Below, in pieces: positions 1 to 8,881 of a stretch of 64,000 nt of DNA. The notes beneath the pieces were generated by a model. That model was not told the DNA's origin. It made no database searches and worked only from the letters and a program-made list of their open reading frames with translations. The translations under genes and the position numbers were made by a program. Source of the stretch: Bacteroidota bacterium (GTDB taxonomy: Bacteria > Bacteroidota > Rhodothermia > Rhodothermales > UBA10348). Location of the stretch: contig JAJCYQ010000060.1 of assembly GCA_029262835.1 (NCBI GenBank), positions 1 through 64,000 of the forward strand, written 5' to 3'. The stretch's first letter is position 1; every line of letters begins with the position of its first letter.

Positions 1-135
1 TACGGGACCTGTCCTTCTATATTACGTATTTACAAAATTTTAACACGATTCCATGCGGTGGGGGCGCCGTGGTTAAACACAACGGCGCCCCCTCCGTCTA
101 CGTTTGGACCAACTCATCAATGGCCCTCAACGATC

Positions 136-450
136 ATGACCCACAAAAGCCGAAGTGACGCATTTGACGCCGCTTTCGAAGCGTTCCAGAAACTGTCAAC
201 GGAAGAGAAAACCACGTTTCTTGTCGAAACCGTGGTAGGAACCGTCGTGACGGGACTCGAAGAAGTGTCCGAGGCGGTCGCAGATGCCGTTCGTCGTGCT
301 GCCGAGAGCTGTAATTCGGCAGGCGATGCTCCCGGGTCCGATGACGCTTCGGATGCGGATGACGCCCCCCAGTCCGAGGACGCTTCCGTTGCTGATGACA
401 CGTCGGGCCCAAATGCTGCACCTGACGAACGCGATGGCCATGCCCCCTGA
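136..450 (+). CDS. Small hypothetical protein with acidic tail
   Basis: I do not recognise this 104-residue protein. Residues 1-57 look helical and amphipathic; the remainder is a low-complexity Asp/Ser/Ala/Pro tail with repeated DDAS-like units, so the protein is strongly acidic and the tail is probably disordered. There is no signal peptide or membrane segment. I chose the ATG at 136 because the earlier in-frame GTG at 58 adds a Pro/Thr-rich stretch that does not look like coding sequence. The next gene starts inside its last codons (17-base overlap), which suggests translational coupling. The helical N-terminus plus charged tail loosely recalls phasin-like or granule-associated proteins, but this is only a resemblance. 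Confidence 0.5.
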   Translation: MTHKSRSDAFDAAFEAFQKLSTEEKTTFLVETVVGTVVTGLEEVSEAVADAVRRAAESCNSAGDAPGSDDASDADDAPQSEDASVADDTSGPNAAPDERDGHAP

Positions 451-709
451 TGACCACGATGCCCACCGTCGCGATGCATCTCGACAGGAGCCGCAACGCG
501 TCGTCCTGCCCGGTGAACTGAATGTTCTCGGTCGGGCTGTTTACGCAGCAGGTACGGTCCTTGGGCTCGCTGCGCGAACGGCCGGCGCTTTGCTTGGAAC
601 TGTCCAGTCCGTTTGGGACGCCTCGGAGCGGGCGTTCCATGCTGAACTCGATGGGGGCATTGAGGACGCCCGTATCATTGAGGAACAGGATGAGGGCGAT
701 CAGTTCTGA
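434..709 (+). CDS. Small hypothetical protein, Ala/Gly-rich hydrophobic centre
   Basis: Unrecognised protein of 91 residues. The first 25 are charged. Residues about 28-55 are rich in Ala, Gly, Leu and Val and could form an amphipathic or membrane-associated helix. The last 25 are acidic. It overlaps the previous small gene by 17 bases, so the two are probably expressed together. Its stop codon lies inside the 3-prime end of lon on the other strand (10-base convergent overlap). A second in-frame ATG at 440 could be the true start. No function is proposed. Confidence 0.5.
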   Translation: MAMPPDDHDAHRRDASRQEPQRVVLPGELNVLGRAVYAAGTVLGLAARTAGALLGTVQSVWDASERAFHAELDGGIEDARIIEEQDEGDQF

Positions 710-3162
710 TTCTTCTCCTTGTTCGGGACGTGGAAATACGTCTGGGGATTGTTGGACGGGCGCTTCAGCAGCGTGTGCTCGAGAACGTCCTCCATCCGGT
801 GCACATACGATATGCTCAGTCCCCGTAGCGATGACGCCTTGATCTCCTCGACATCTTTCCTGTTCTTTTCAGGCAAGATGACCTTCTTGATGCCCGCCCG
901 CTTGGCCGCCAGCACCTTTTCCTTGATTCCTCCAACAGGCAGGACAAGTCCACGAAGCGTGATTTCGCCCGTCATGGCCACATTGTGTCGCACGCGCCGC
1001 TGTGTGTATATGGAAATGATAGCGGTCATCATGGCAACGCCGGCCGACGGCCCATCCTTCGGGATGGCGCCCGCCGGAACGTGAATGTGCAGGTCCCAGT
1101 GCTTGAACGCATCGGACGGGATGGACCACTCCTGGGCCGTACTCTTGACATAGGAAAGCGCGGCCTGGGCCGACTCCTTCATAACGTCGCCAAGCTGTCC
1201 AGTGAGAATCATACGGCCCGATCCGCGCGAGACCGATGCCTCGATGAACAGGATGTCACCTCCCACAGGTGTCCACGCCAGCCCTGTAGCTACGCCGGGC
1301 ACCTCCGTACGCTCGGCCGTATCTGAAAAGTACTTGCGGGCGCGCAGGTAGGTCTCGACATCGGCGTCGTTCACGGTTTCTCCGGTAGACTCCTCCGTGG
1401 CGACCTGTTTGGCCACGCCGCGGGCCACCGATCCAATCGTGCGCTCCAGTTGCCGGACGCCCGACTCCCGCGTGTAGCCGTCAATGACGAGCTTGAGCGC
1501 CTTGTCGGTAATCTTGAATTGTCCATTCACGAGGCCGTTGCGTTCCCGTTGACGCGGAACGAGATACTGCTTTGCAATGGCCAGTTTCTCCTCCTGCGTA
1601 TATCCCGTGATCTCAATCATTTCCATGCGATCCCTGAGCGGGGCAGGAATCATTTCCAGATAATTCGCCGTGGCAATGAAAAGCACTTTGGAGAGGTCGT
1701 AGTCGAGTTCCAGATAGTGATCATTGAAACTGTTGTTCTGCTCCGGATCGAGCACCTCAAGAAGGGCCGACGAAGGGTCTCCGCGGAAATCGTTGCCGAG
1801 CTTATCGACCTCATCGAGCATGAATACCGGATTGGCTGTCCCCGCCTTTTTCATACCCTGGATGATACGACCGGGGAGAGCCCCGACATACGTACGACGG
1901 TGGCCCCGGATCTCGGCTTCATCACGTACACCACCAAGGCTCATGCGGACAAATTCCCGGCCCAGGGCCCGGGCAATGCTCTTGCCGAGACTGGTCTTTC
2001 CGACCCCGGGTGGTCCGTGGAAGCACAGAATGGGCGCCTTCATGTCGCCTTTGAGCTTGAGCACGGCCAGGTGCTCAAGAATACGGCGCTTCACCTGTTC
2101 CAGGCCATAGTGATCCTCGTCAAGGACGGTAGAAGCCCGCTTGATGTCGAGCTTGTCCTTGGAATAGTGTTGCCACGGAATATCCAGGATCCAGTCAATG
2201 TAGTTGCGCGTCACCGCGTAGTCGGGTGAAGCCGGGTTTGAACGGGCCAGACGCTCCAGTTCTTTCTCAGCCGCAGAGAACACATGCTCTGGCACCTCTT
2301 TTTCTTCAAGGCGCCGGCGCAGTTCAGATACCTCACCCGCCGTGCCTTCTCCTTCACCAAGTTCATCCTGGATCGCTTTCATCTGCTGACGCAGCAGGTA
2401 TTCTCGCTGCTGCTGGTCCACATCCGTCTTGACGCGGGTGCGGATTTCCTCGGACAGCTGGAGAACCTGAAGTTCCTGGTTGAGGTGATCCATGACGAGC
2501 TCGGCCCGCTCTATGAGCGGTACCGTTTCGAGCAGTTCCTGCTTGTCCTCGACCTCGATCTGCAGGTTCGATGCAATAAAATGAATCAGAAATGTGGGCG
2601 AATCGATATTCTGGATGGCATAGGCCGCTTCACTCGGCAGGTTCGGCGACAAATTGACGATCTGGATGGCCAGCTCCTTGATGGAACGGATGCGCGCCTC
2701 GAGTTCCACATTCCCGTCGGGGGCATCTTCCGCGACAGCAGAGACGCGTGCCGTGAAATAGGGCTCTTCCTGTACATACTCCTTGACGCGGAACCGGCGC
2801 TTCCCCTGGATTACGATGGACTTGCTTCCATCGGGCATCTTGATGAGCTTGAGGATGCTGGCTACCGTCCCAAAGGAATAGAGGTCGGCCGGGGAAGGGT
2901 TCTCCGTTTCCGTACTGCGTTGGGCCACAACGCCGATGAGGCGGTCTTCACCGAACGCATCTTTTACCAGCTTCAGCGACGTGTCGCGTCCGACGGTAAT
3001 GGGCAGGACCACGCCAGGGAAAAGAACGGTATTGCGAAGCGTGAGTATGGGCAGCACATCCGGAATTTCGGATGTGCTCATTTCTTTCTCTTCGTCTGCC
3101 GTTGGCAGGGGAATACTCTGTTCGGGATCGTCGCCGACGACCAGTATGAGGTCCTGGGGCAT
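700..3162 (-). CDS. lon: ATP-dependent Lon protease
   Basis: Cytoplasmic AAA+ serine protease that unfolds and degrades misfolded and regulatory proteins. At 820 residues it has the full LonA layout: N-terminal substrate-binding domain (about 35-230), coiled-coil linker, AAA+ module with Walker A GPPGVGKT at 383-390 and Walker B MLDE near 448-451, then the protease domain. The catalytic Ser706 lies in KDGPSAG and Lys749 in the GGIKEK motif, matching Ser679/Lys722 of the E. coli enzyme. About 28 residues precede the alternative start Met28, so the N-terminus is uncertain. The gene follows the histidine kinase on the same strand after about 95 bases and runs convergent into the small gene to its left. 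Confidence 0.97.
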   Translation of the reverse strand: MPQDLILVVGDDPEQSIPLPTADEEKEMSTSEIPDVLPILTLRNTVLFPGVVLPITVGRDTSLKLVKDAFGEDRLIGVVAQRSTETENPSPADLYSFGTVASILKLIKMPDGSKSIVIQGKRRFRVKEYVQEEPYFTARVSAVAEDAPDGNVELEARIRSIKELAIQIVNLSPNLPSEAAYAIQNIDSPTFLIHFIASNLQIEVEDKQELLETVPLIERAELVMDHLNQELQVLQLSEEIRTRVKTDVDQQQREYLLRQQMKAIQDELGEGEGTAGEVSELRRRLEEKEVPEHVFSAAEKELERLARSNPASPDYAVTRNYIDWILDIPWQHYSKDKLDIKRASTVLDEDHYGLEQVKRRILEHLAVLKLKGDMKAPILCFHGPPGVGKTSLGKSIARALGREFVRMSLGGVRDEAEIRGHRRTYVGALPGRIIQGMKKAGTANPVFMLDEVDKLGNDFRGDPSSALLEVLDPEQNNSFNDHYLELDYDLSKVLFIATANYLEMIPAPLRDRMEMIEITGYTQEEKLAIAKQYLVPRQRERNGLVNGQFKITDKALKLVIDGYTRESGVRQLERTIGSVARGVAKQVATEESTGETVNDADVETYLRARKYFSDTAERTEVPGVATGLAWTPVGGDILFIEASVSRGSGRMILTGQLGDVMKESAQAALSYVKSTAQEWSIPSDAFKHWDLHIHVPAGAIPKDGPSAGVAMMTAIISIYTQRRVRHNVAMTGEITLRGLVLPVGGIKEKVLAAKRAGIKKVILPEKNRKDVEEIKASSLRGLSISYVHRMEDVLEHTLLKRPSNNPQTYFHVPNKEKNQN

Positions 3163-3257
3163 GTAAACTCGCTATTCGCTGGAGGAAGATGGTTGTTTCC
3201 ATGGGAAAGGCAAAAACCACGCCAAACCCACGGTACTGACACAATGGCGGAGGTGCT

Positions 3258-4706
3258 TCAGACCAGATCCGCGATCGCCTTGATGAGGGCGTCAATTTTG
3301 AATGGTTTTGTGAGTACGCGCCTGATGACGTGCTGGTCCACCGAAAGGTCGGTATCGCCCGTGAGCAGCACGATGGGAATGTCGGGCCATTTGGTGTGTA
3401 CGTGTAGGGCGAAATCCCGGCCCGACATTTCCGGCATGCCCTGGTCAGTGAACACCAGGTCCACCCGATGCGAATTGAGTGCGCGCAGTCCCTCATGACC
3501 GGAGGAAGCCGTATGGACGACAAACCCGCGCAGTTCCAACAGCTTCGATACCACGTTTCGGACCATGGCTTCGTCATCGACGACGAGAACGGTAGCCGTG
3601 CCGCGTGGCTGCGGCGCGGTGTCAGCAGGCGCGCGCACAGTACCCTGTGCCTGGGATGGAGGTGTTTCATTCCCCGGGTCCGGATCGGAGGGGGCTACGG
3701 GGAACGACAGCTTGAAAACCGAGCCCTTGTCGGGCGCGGATTCCACGGAAATGGTCCCATCGTGCTCCCTCACAATACCGGCTGCAATGGAAAGCCCCAT
3801 ACCGGTTCCGCGATCACCCTTGGTCGAATAAAGGGGCTCGAAAATGCGAGACTGCACCTCTTCGGTCATACCCGTACCGGAATCGCCGACCTCCAGCGTG
3901 ACGTGTCCAGCGGAGATTTCTCCCTGAATGGACAGCTCACCGCCGCGGGGCATGGCGTGCACGGCGTTCAGTATCAGGTTCACGAACACATCGCGCAGTT
4001 CGGACGCGGATCCATGGATGGGTGGCAGTTCGGGTACCTGCATGTTGAACGAAATGGAGATGCCCTGGCGGCGGGGTTCATTGTACCAGTAGGGGCGCGT
4101 AAATGTCATGCAGTCCACGAGGAGCGCTCGCATGTCCACGCGATCGAACGCGCTCCGGGACTCCTGTCGAATATATTTCTGTACCTTGCTTATCAGATCT
4201 GCCCCATCGGATGCCGCCTGCTCAATGGTAGACAAGTGTCTGACGGCCCGTGCGGCTCCTTCCGGATCTTCCTGACGCCAAAGTTCGAGATGTCCCAGTA
4301 TGCCACTCAGCAGGTTGTTGAAGTCATGCGCCATGCCCATGGTCATCCGGCCCAGCGTTTCCATGCGATGGCGCTCAGAATGACTTTCTGTCCACGTCAC
4401 AGGCTCGATCAAGAGCTCCCCGGTAACAGACACGGCATGCCCATCATCCGTCAGAACAGGCACAAAATGAAGAAGGACGGGAAGCGGCTCATCGCGGCCG
4501 GGCCGATCCACGAGGAACAGGGCGTGCGTGACCAACGTGCCACCGAGGGCTTCCTGAATGTTTCGTGCTGCCGTTTCCCGGTCGCCTTCCTGCAGGTGTA
4601 TCCATGGGTCGTCCGATGCACCCAGCACCCCCTTCCATGCCCGGTTCCGAAAGTTGATCTGCCCGTGCGTGTTGGCCGTTGCTACAAGAAGTTCCGGTTC
4701 TATCAT
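3258..4706 (-). CDS. Soluble hybrid histidine kinase (PAS-HisKA-HATPase-REC)
   Basis: Signal-transduction kinase of 482 residues without membrane segments. Residues 1-105 resemble a PAS sensor domain. A HisKA dimerisation helix carries the phospho-acceptor His127 in the motif MAHDFNNLLSG. A HATPase domain follows with the DSGTGM and GTGMGLS nucleotide-binding boxes. A C-terminal receiver domain (about 363-482) has phospho-acceptor Asp421 in VFTDQGMP and the conserved Thr and Lys (LLTGD, KPF). The HDFNN box is typical of NtrB-like and hybrid kinases. No dedicated response regulator is adjacent, so the output partner is unknown. Divergent from the CBS-like gene; the two start regions are about 70 bases apart. 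Confidence 0.92.
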   Translation of the reverse strand: MIEPELLVATANTHGQINFRNRAWKGVLGASDDPWIHLQEGDRETAARNIQEALGGTLVTHALFLVDRPGRDEPLPVLLHFVPVLTDDGHAVSVTGELLIEPVTWTESHSERHRMETLGRMTMGMAHDFNNLLSGILGHLELWRQEDPEGAARAVRHLSTIEQAASDGADLISKVQKYIRQESRSAFDRVDMRALLVDCMTFTRPYWYNEPRRQGISISFNMQVPELPPIHGSASELRDVFVNLILNAVHAMPRGGELSIQGEISAGHVTLEVGDSGTGMTEEVQSRIFEPLYSTKGDRGTGMGLSIAAGIVREHDGTISVESAPDKGSVFKLSFPVAPSDPDPGNETPPSQAQGTVRAPADTAPQPRGTATVLVVDDEAMVRNVVSKLLELRGFVVHTASSGHEGLRALNSHRVDLVFTDQGMPEMSGRDFALHVHTKWPDIPIVLLTGDTDLSVDQHVIRRVLTKPFKIDALIKAIADLV

Positions 4707-4774
4707 GCCTCAGGCATCCAATCTGGGTTCAAAAGTCTGTACCTTCCGGGTACTTGAATCAGTACGAAAATACA

Positions 4775-6157
4775 ATGTGGCACAACAGTATCCTTGGGAC
4801 GATTGGAAACACACCGTTGGTTCGTCTGAACCGCGTGACAGCAGGAAGTCCGTGCACGGTCCTGGCGAAGGTGGAATACTTCAACCCCGGCTTGTCGGTG
4901 AAGGACCGGATTGGTCTCTCCATGATTGAGGCGGCTGAACGTGCGGGTGACCTGAAGCCGGGCGGTACGATCGTAGAAGGTACGAGTGGCAATACGGGCA
5001 CGGGTCTGGCACTGGTTGCCATTGCGAAGGGTTACCGGTGCATTTTTACGACCACGGACAAGCAGAGCCAGGAAAAAATGGATGTTCTGCGTGCATTGGG
5101 CGCCGAAGTACTGGTCTGTCCGACGAATGTAGCCCCCGAGGATCCACGCTCCTACTACAGCGTGGCGCGGCGCATGGCAGGCGAAATTCCCGGTGCTGTA
5201 TATCTCAACCAGTACGACAATCCCGCCAACAGTGAGGCCCATTACGCATCGACCGGCCCCGAATTGTGGGAGCAGACAGAAGGAAAAATCACGCACTTCG
5301 TGGCCACGGCGGGTACGGGAGGCACAATTTCCGGGACAGCCCGGTATCTGAAGGAGAAGAATCCGGATATCAAGGTCATTGGCGTCGATACGTTCGGATC
5401 CGTCTACCACAAATACTTTTTCACACGTGAGTTCGACGAATCCGAAATCTACCCTTATGTAACAGAGGGCGCGGGCGAAGATATTCTGGCCGGCAACATG
5501 GACTTCGGCGCCGTCGACGACTATACGCGTGCCACGGACAAGGAGAACATGCTCATGACGCGACGGCTGGCGCGGGAAGAGGGTCTGTTTGTTGGTCAGA
5601 CATGTGGCCTGGCCGTCGCCGGTGCACTCAAGTGGATCGAGGCCAACCGCGGGTCGATCTCGGAAGATGATGTCATGGTCGTGCTGCTTCCGGATTCCGG
5701 ATTCCGGTATCTGTCCAAGACGTACAATGACGCCTGGATGCGGAATAACGGGTTTCTGGAGGAGCGACCGGAACTGCGAGCCGCCGAGATGGGGGTGCAC
5801 CTGGAACTGAGATCTGTCCGACCGGACGAGACGCTCGGGCATGCCGTGGACCTGATGGTGGAGGGAGGCGTTTCGCAGCTGCCCGTTCTGGACGGCGATG
5901 AGGTCGTGGGCAGTCTCACCGAGAACGATATCCTGAGCCGGCTGGTGCGCGACCCGGGAGCTCGTGAACAGCGGGTTCGGGAGAACATGGGCCCCCCTCT
6001 GCCCGTTGTGGGGCCGGAAACACCATTGGAAGGTGTGACGCGGCACCTCAGTACGCCCCCTGGTGCCGTTCTGGTTCGGCACGGTTCTACGTGGCAGATC
6101 ATTACCAAAAGTGACGTAATCGAGGCGCTTTCACAACAAACAACCTCAGACGAATGA
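4775..6157 (+). CDS. Cystathionine beta-synthase-like PLP enzyme with CBS pair
   Basis: Cytoplasmic PLP-dependent enzyme, 460 residues, most likely making cystathionine from serine and homocysteine (transsulfuration) or acting as a cysteine synthase. Residues 1-320 are the fold-type II domain: TIGNTPLVRLN at the N-terminus, PLP Lys43 in SVKDRIG, and the GTSGNTG substrate/phosphate loop. Residues about 340-455 form a CBS-domain pair, as in cystathionine beta-synthase and unlike plain CysK/CysM. The ATG at 4775 gives the normal family N-terminus; the open frame runs further upstream but into the kinase gene. The stop overlaps the start of the DUF3467 gene (ATGA). Confidence 0.93.
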   Translation: MWHNSILGTIGNTPLVRLNRVTAGSPCTVLAKVEYFNPGLSVKDRIGLSMIEAAERAGDLKPGGTIVEGTSGNTGTGLALVAIAKGYRCIFTTTDKQSQEKMDVLRALGAEVLVCPTNVAPEDPRSYYSVARRMAGEIPGAVYLNQYDNPANSEAHYASTGPELWEQTEGKITHFVATAGTGGTISGTARYLKEKNPDIKVIGVDTFGSVYHKYFFTREFDESEIYPYVTEGAGEDILAGNMDFGAVDDYTRATDKENMLMTRRLAREEGLFVGQTCGLAVAGALKWIEANRGSISEDDVMVVLLPDSGFRYLSKTYNDAWMRNNGFLEERPELRAAEMGVHLELRSVRPDETLGHAVDLMVEGGVSQLPVLDGDEVVGSLTENDILSRLVRDPGAREQRVRENMGPPLPVVGPETPLEGVTRHLSTPPGAVLVRHGSTWQIITKSDVIEALSQQTTSDE

Positions 6158-6483
6158 GTAAAGACAAACGGGAGGATCAGGTGTCACCCGGAAAACAGAT
6201 CAATATCGAGCTTTCGGAAGAGACGGCCGAGGGTATCTATTCAAATCTTGTGATGCTTGCGCACTCCTCGGAAGAGTTCATCCTGGATTTTATTCGAGTC
6301 ATGCCAGGCGTTCCCAAAGCACGGGTAAAGAGTCGTATCATTGTGACGCCCCAGCACGCAAAGCGCCTGCTGCATGCATTGGCGGAAAATATTGATCGAT
6401 TTGAGCAGGCGCACGGTGAGATTGACGAGTCGCGCGCCCAGAGTCCGGCCGTGCACTTCGGTGTACCCGGCGGCGAAGCCTGA
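6154..6483 (+). CDS. DUF3467 family protein
   Basis: Small cytoplasmic protein of 109 residues matching the DUF3467 family, which is widespread in Bacteroidota and other phyla and has no established function. Recognisable family segments are QINIELSEETAEGIYSNL, HSSEEFILDFIRVMPG and a C-terminal stretch with TPQHAKRLLHAL. The start overlaps the stop of the CBS-like gene by four bases, so the two are translationally coupled. The gene ends 21 bases from the converging LptF/LptG-like gene. Confidence 0.9.
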   Translation: MSKDKREDQVSPGKQINIELSEETAEGIYSNLVMLAHSSEEFILDFIRVMPGVPKARVKSRIIVTPQHAKRLLHALAENIDRFEQAHGEIDESRAQSPAVHFGVPGGEA

Positions 6484-6504
6484 CCTCCGGCAACCCAGAA
6501 GGCC

Positions 6505-7587
6505 TTATTTGCGCGTACGGACCAGTACAATGCATCCGGCCAGCAGGAAAATGGCATGCGGAACGACGGCCGTCATGTGAGGCGAGAGCGTGCCCGCAAA
6601 CCCGAACGGTTCGGTCAATTTCATGGCGGACAGGTAGGAAAAAGCCACAAAAAGGGCAATTCCGACGCGAACCGCCTGTCCTCCGCGCCGGCGTACCGAT
6701 GCTATGGGGACGGCCAGCAGGAGCAGGATCAGGTGTGCAAACGGGTACAGTATGCGCGCATAGTAGGCTACGAGTGGACGTTCCAGATCATTCGCTCCCG
6801 TTCGGCGCAGTGTTTCGATGTAGCGCGCGGCATCGGTCAGGGTCATAGCGTCGACATCGCCGGTGGCTCGCGCCAGGTCCCGCGGCGCAAGGGACAGCAC
6901 CGTGTCAATCCGGGCGAGGCGGGTGCGGCTGGCGAGCCCGGACGCATCGAACGAAAGAATGACCGGGTCCATCAGGCGCCAGACGGACAGGGAGTCGATC
7001 CAGGACATACGAGGAGCGTCAATACGCTGCGTAAGGTGTGACCATGATGAGTAGTCTTCGAGCGTCACGTTCGTGGCCGTGCGCGACCGGCGGTCGTAGA
7101 AGGAAACACTCATCATGCTGCCTGGACCGGTCTGACGGTGGATGAAGGAGCTTTCAACGCGTTGGGAGGCATCGCGTGTGTATTCCAGTTCAAAGGCCAG
7201 GCGTGTCCGATTGGAGTCGGGTACGACCCATCCGCCAAGGTAGAAGAGCGCTCCGGTGAGGACGGCGCCCACAACGAGATAGGGAATCATGATCCGGTAC
7301 ATGGATACACCGGATGTCTGCAGGGAGGAGAGCTCCAGATGTTGCGCAAGCCTCCCGGTCAGGAAAATGGCGGACAGGAAGAGGGCGAGCGGAGACGTCA
7401 GGCGGATGATTTCCGGAATGTAGCTCGGGTAATAGACGAGAAACACATCGCGCATGCTCGCTCCGCGATCCATGAAGTCATCAACGTACTCAACATAGTG
7501 GAGCACGATGAAAAACACGATCAGACCACCCACGAGGGCCAGGTACCCCTCCAGAAGGCGCCTGATGATATGCAGGTCGTAGGTCAT
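6505..7587 (-). CDS. LptF/LptG (YjgP/YjgQ) family permease
   Basis: Inner membrane protein of 360 residues, probably one of the two permease subunits of the LPS export ABC transporter (LptB2FG). The N-terminal helices (about 12-35 and 55-80, with the LQTSGVSMYRIMIPYL coupling segment) and three to four C-terminal helices flank a periplasmic domain of about 150 residues, as in the family. Only one permease gene is present here; its partner and lptB are not in the window. It stands alone on the minus strand, divergent from sucC. A link to the putative LptD gene further along is functional, not operonic. Confidence 0.88.
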   Translation of the reverse strand: MTYDLHIIRRLLEGYLALVGGLIVFFIVLHYVEYVDDFMDRGASMRDVFLVYYPSYIPEIIRLTSPLALFLSAIFLTGRLAQHLELSSLQTSGVSMYRIMIPYLVVGAVLTGALFYLGGWVVPDSNRTRLAFELEYTRDASQRVESSFIHRQTGPGSMMSVSFYDRRSRTATNVTLEDYSSWSHLTQRIDAPRMSWIDSLSVWRLMDPVILSFDASGLASRTRLARIDTVLSLAPRDLARATGDVDAMTLTDAARYIETLRRTGANDLERPLVAYYARILYPFAHLILLLLAVPIASVRRRGGQAVRVGIALFVAFSYLSAMKLTEPFGFAGTLSPHMTAVVPHAIFLLAGCIVLVRTRK

Positions 7588-7704
7588 GGTGCGTAGGAAT
7601 GAAAGAAACGGCGAATATGGGCGCTGTGCATGTGCACCATGATGTCACACGATGTAGTTTCCGGTCTACCAAGTGTTTGCATCAAAGTACGAAATCCGGA
7701 ATCC

Positions 7705-8877
7705 ATGAAAGTTCACGAGTATCAGGCGAAGGAGATCCTTGCGAGGTACGGCGTTGCCGTGCAGGCTGGCCAAACGGCCACAACGGTCAGTGAGGCGGTC
7801 GCGGTGGCCGAGACCATGAACAAGGAGCGGGGCAGCACGCTTTTTGTCGTCAAAGCACAGATTCACGCGGGTGGACGTGGCAAGGGCGGCGGTGTGAAGC
7901 TGGCCCGGAGCATTGAGGAGGTTCGTGAGAAGACGGAAGCCATCCTGGGCATGCAGCTTGTGACACATCAGACGGGGCCGGAAGGGCAGAAGGTACGTAC
8001 CGTTCTGATTGCAGACGCAGTGGATATCAAGAAGGAATTCTATCTCGGCGTAACGTTGGATCGCCAGCGCTCCATGCCCGTCATCATGGCTTCGACGGAG
8101 GGGGGTGTTGAAATAGAGACAGTGGCCGAGGAAACCCCAGAAAAGATTCTAAAGGAGTGGGTCGATCCCGTGATTGGACTTCAGGCTTTCCAGGCGCGCA
8201 AGATTGCGTTCGGCCTGGGATTTGAAGGACCGGCGCTCAAACAGGCGGTCAAGTTTGTGACGCAGCTTTATACCGCCTATCAGGATGCCGACTGTACGCT
8301 CGCCGAGATCAATCCGCTGACGCTCACCGAGCAGGGAGATGTCATCGCGGTCGATGCCAAGGTCGATATTGACGACAACGCTCTTTTCCGCCACCAGGAT
8401 CTGGCGGCCATGCGGGATGAGGACGAGGAAGATCCACTGGAGGTGGAAGCGGGTACTCATAATCTGAACTATATCAAACTTGACGGTAATGTCGGCTGTA
8501 TGGTCAACGGTGCTGGTCTGGCCATGGGCACGATGGACATCATCAAACTGGCTGGTGGGGAGCCCGCGAACTTTCTGGATGTGGGCGGAAATGCCAATCC
8601 CGAAACCGTTGAAGCCGGTTTCCGGATCATTCTTCGCGACCCGAACGTGAAGGCGATTCTGGTCAACATTTTTGGTGGTATTGTGCGGTGCGACCGTGTG
8701 GCGAAGGGGATTGTCCAGGCGGCTCGCAATGTGGATATCCACGTGCCGCTGATTGTGAGACTGCAGGGAACGAATGCCACAGAGGCTCGCGAAATCCTGG
8801 ATGGTAGTGGGCTCGAAGTAGAGACGGCCACGCTGTTCCAGGAGGCCTCTGACAAGGTCACACAGGCGCTTTCCTGA
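7705..8877 (+). CDS. sucC: Succinyl-CoA synthetase, beta subunit
   Basis: TCA-cycle enzyme subunit (390 residues, normal length) that with SucD converts succinyl-CoA, ADP/GDP and phosphate to succinate, CoA and ATP/GTP. The ATG-grasp domain starts with MKVHEYQAKEIL and contains the KAQIHAGGRGKGGGVK nucleotide-binding segment. The C-terminal ligase domain has LDGNVGCMVNGAGLAMGTMD, GGNANPE and NIFGGIVRCD. The ATG at 7705 gives the family N-terminus. SucD is not in the window. A GTG-started ABC ATPase gene begins four bases after the stop. Confidence 0.97.
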   Translation: MKVHEYQAKEILARYGVAVQAGQTATTVSEAVAVAETMNKERGSTLFVVKAQIHAGGRGKGGGVKLARSIEEVREKTEAILGMQLVTHQTGPEGQKVRTVLIADAVDIKKEFYLGVTLDRQRSMPVIMASTEGGVEIETVAEETPEKILKEWVDPVIGLQAFQARKIAFGLGFEGPALKQAVKFVTQLYTAYQDADCTLAEINPLTLTEQGDVIAVDAKVDIDDNALFRHQDLAAMRDEDEEDPLEVEAGTHNLNYIKLDGNVGCMVNGAGLAMGTMDIIKLAGGEPANFLDVGGNANPETVEAGFRIILRDPNVKAILVNIFGGIVRCDRVAKGIVQAARNVDIHVPLIVRLQGTNATEAREILDGSGLEVETATLFQEASDKVTQALS

Positions 8878-8881
8878 CCCG

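Noticed and set aside
4703-6082. 459-codon minus-strand frame opposite the CBS-like gene
   Set aside because: It is antisense to a well-conserved enzyme and shows no domain or signal.
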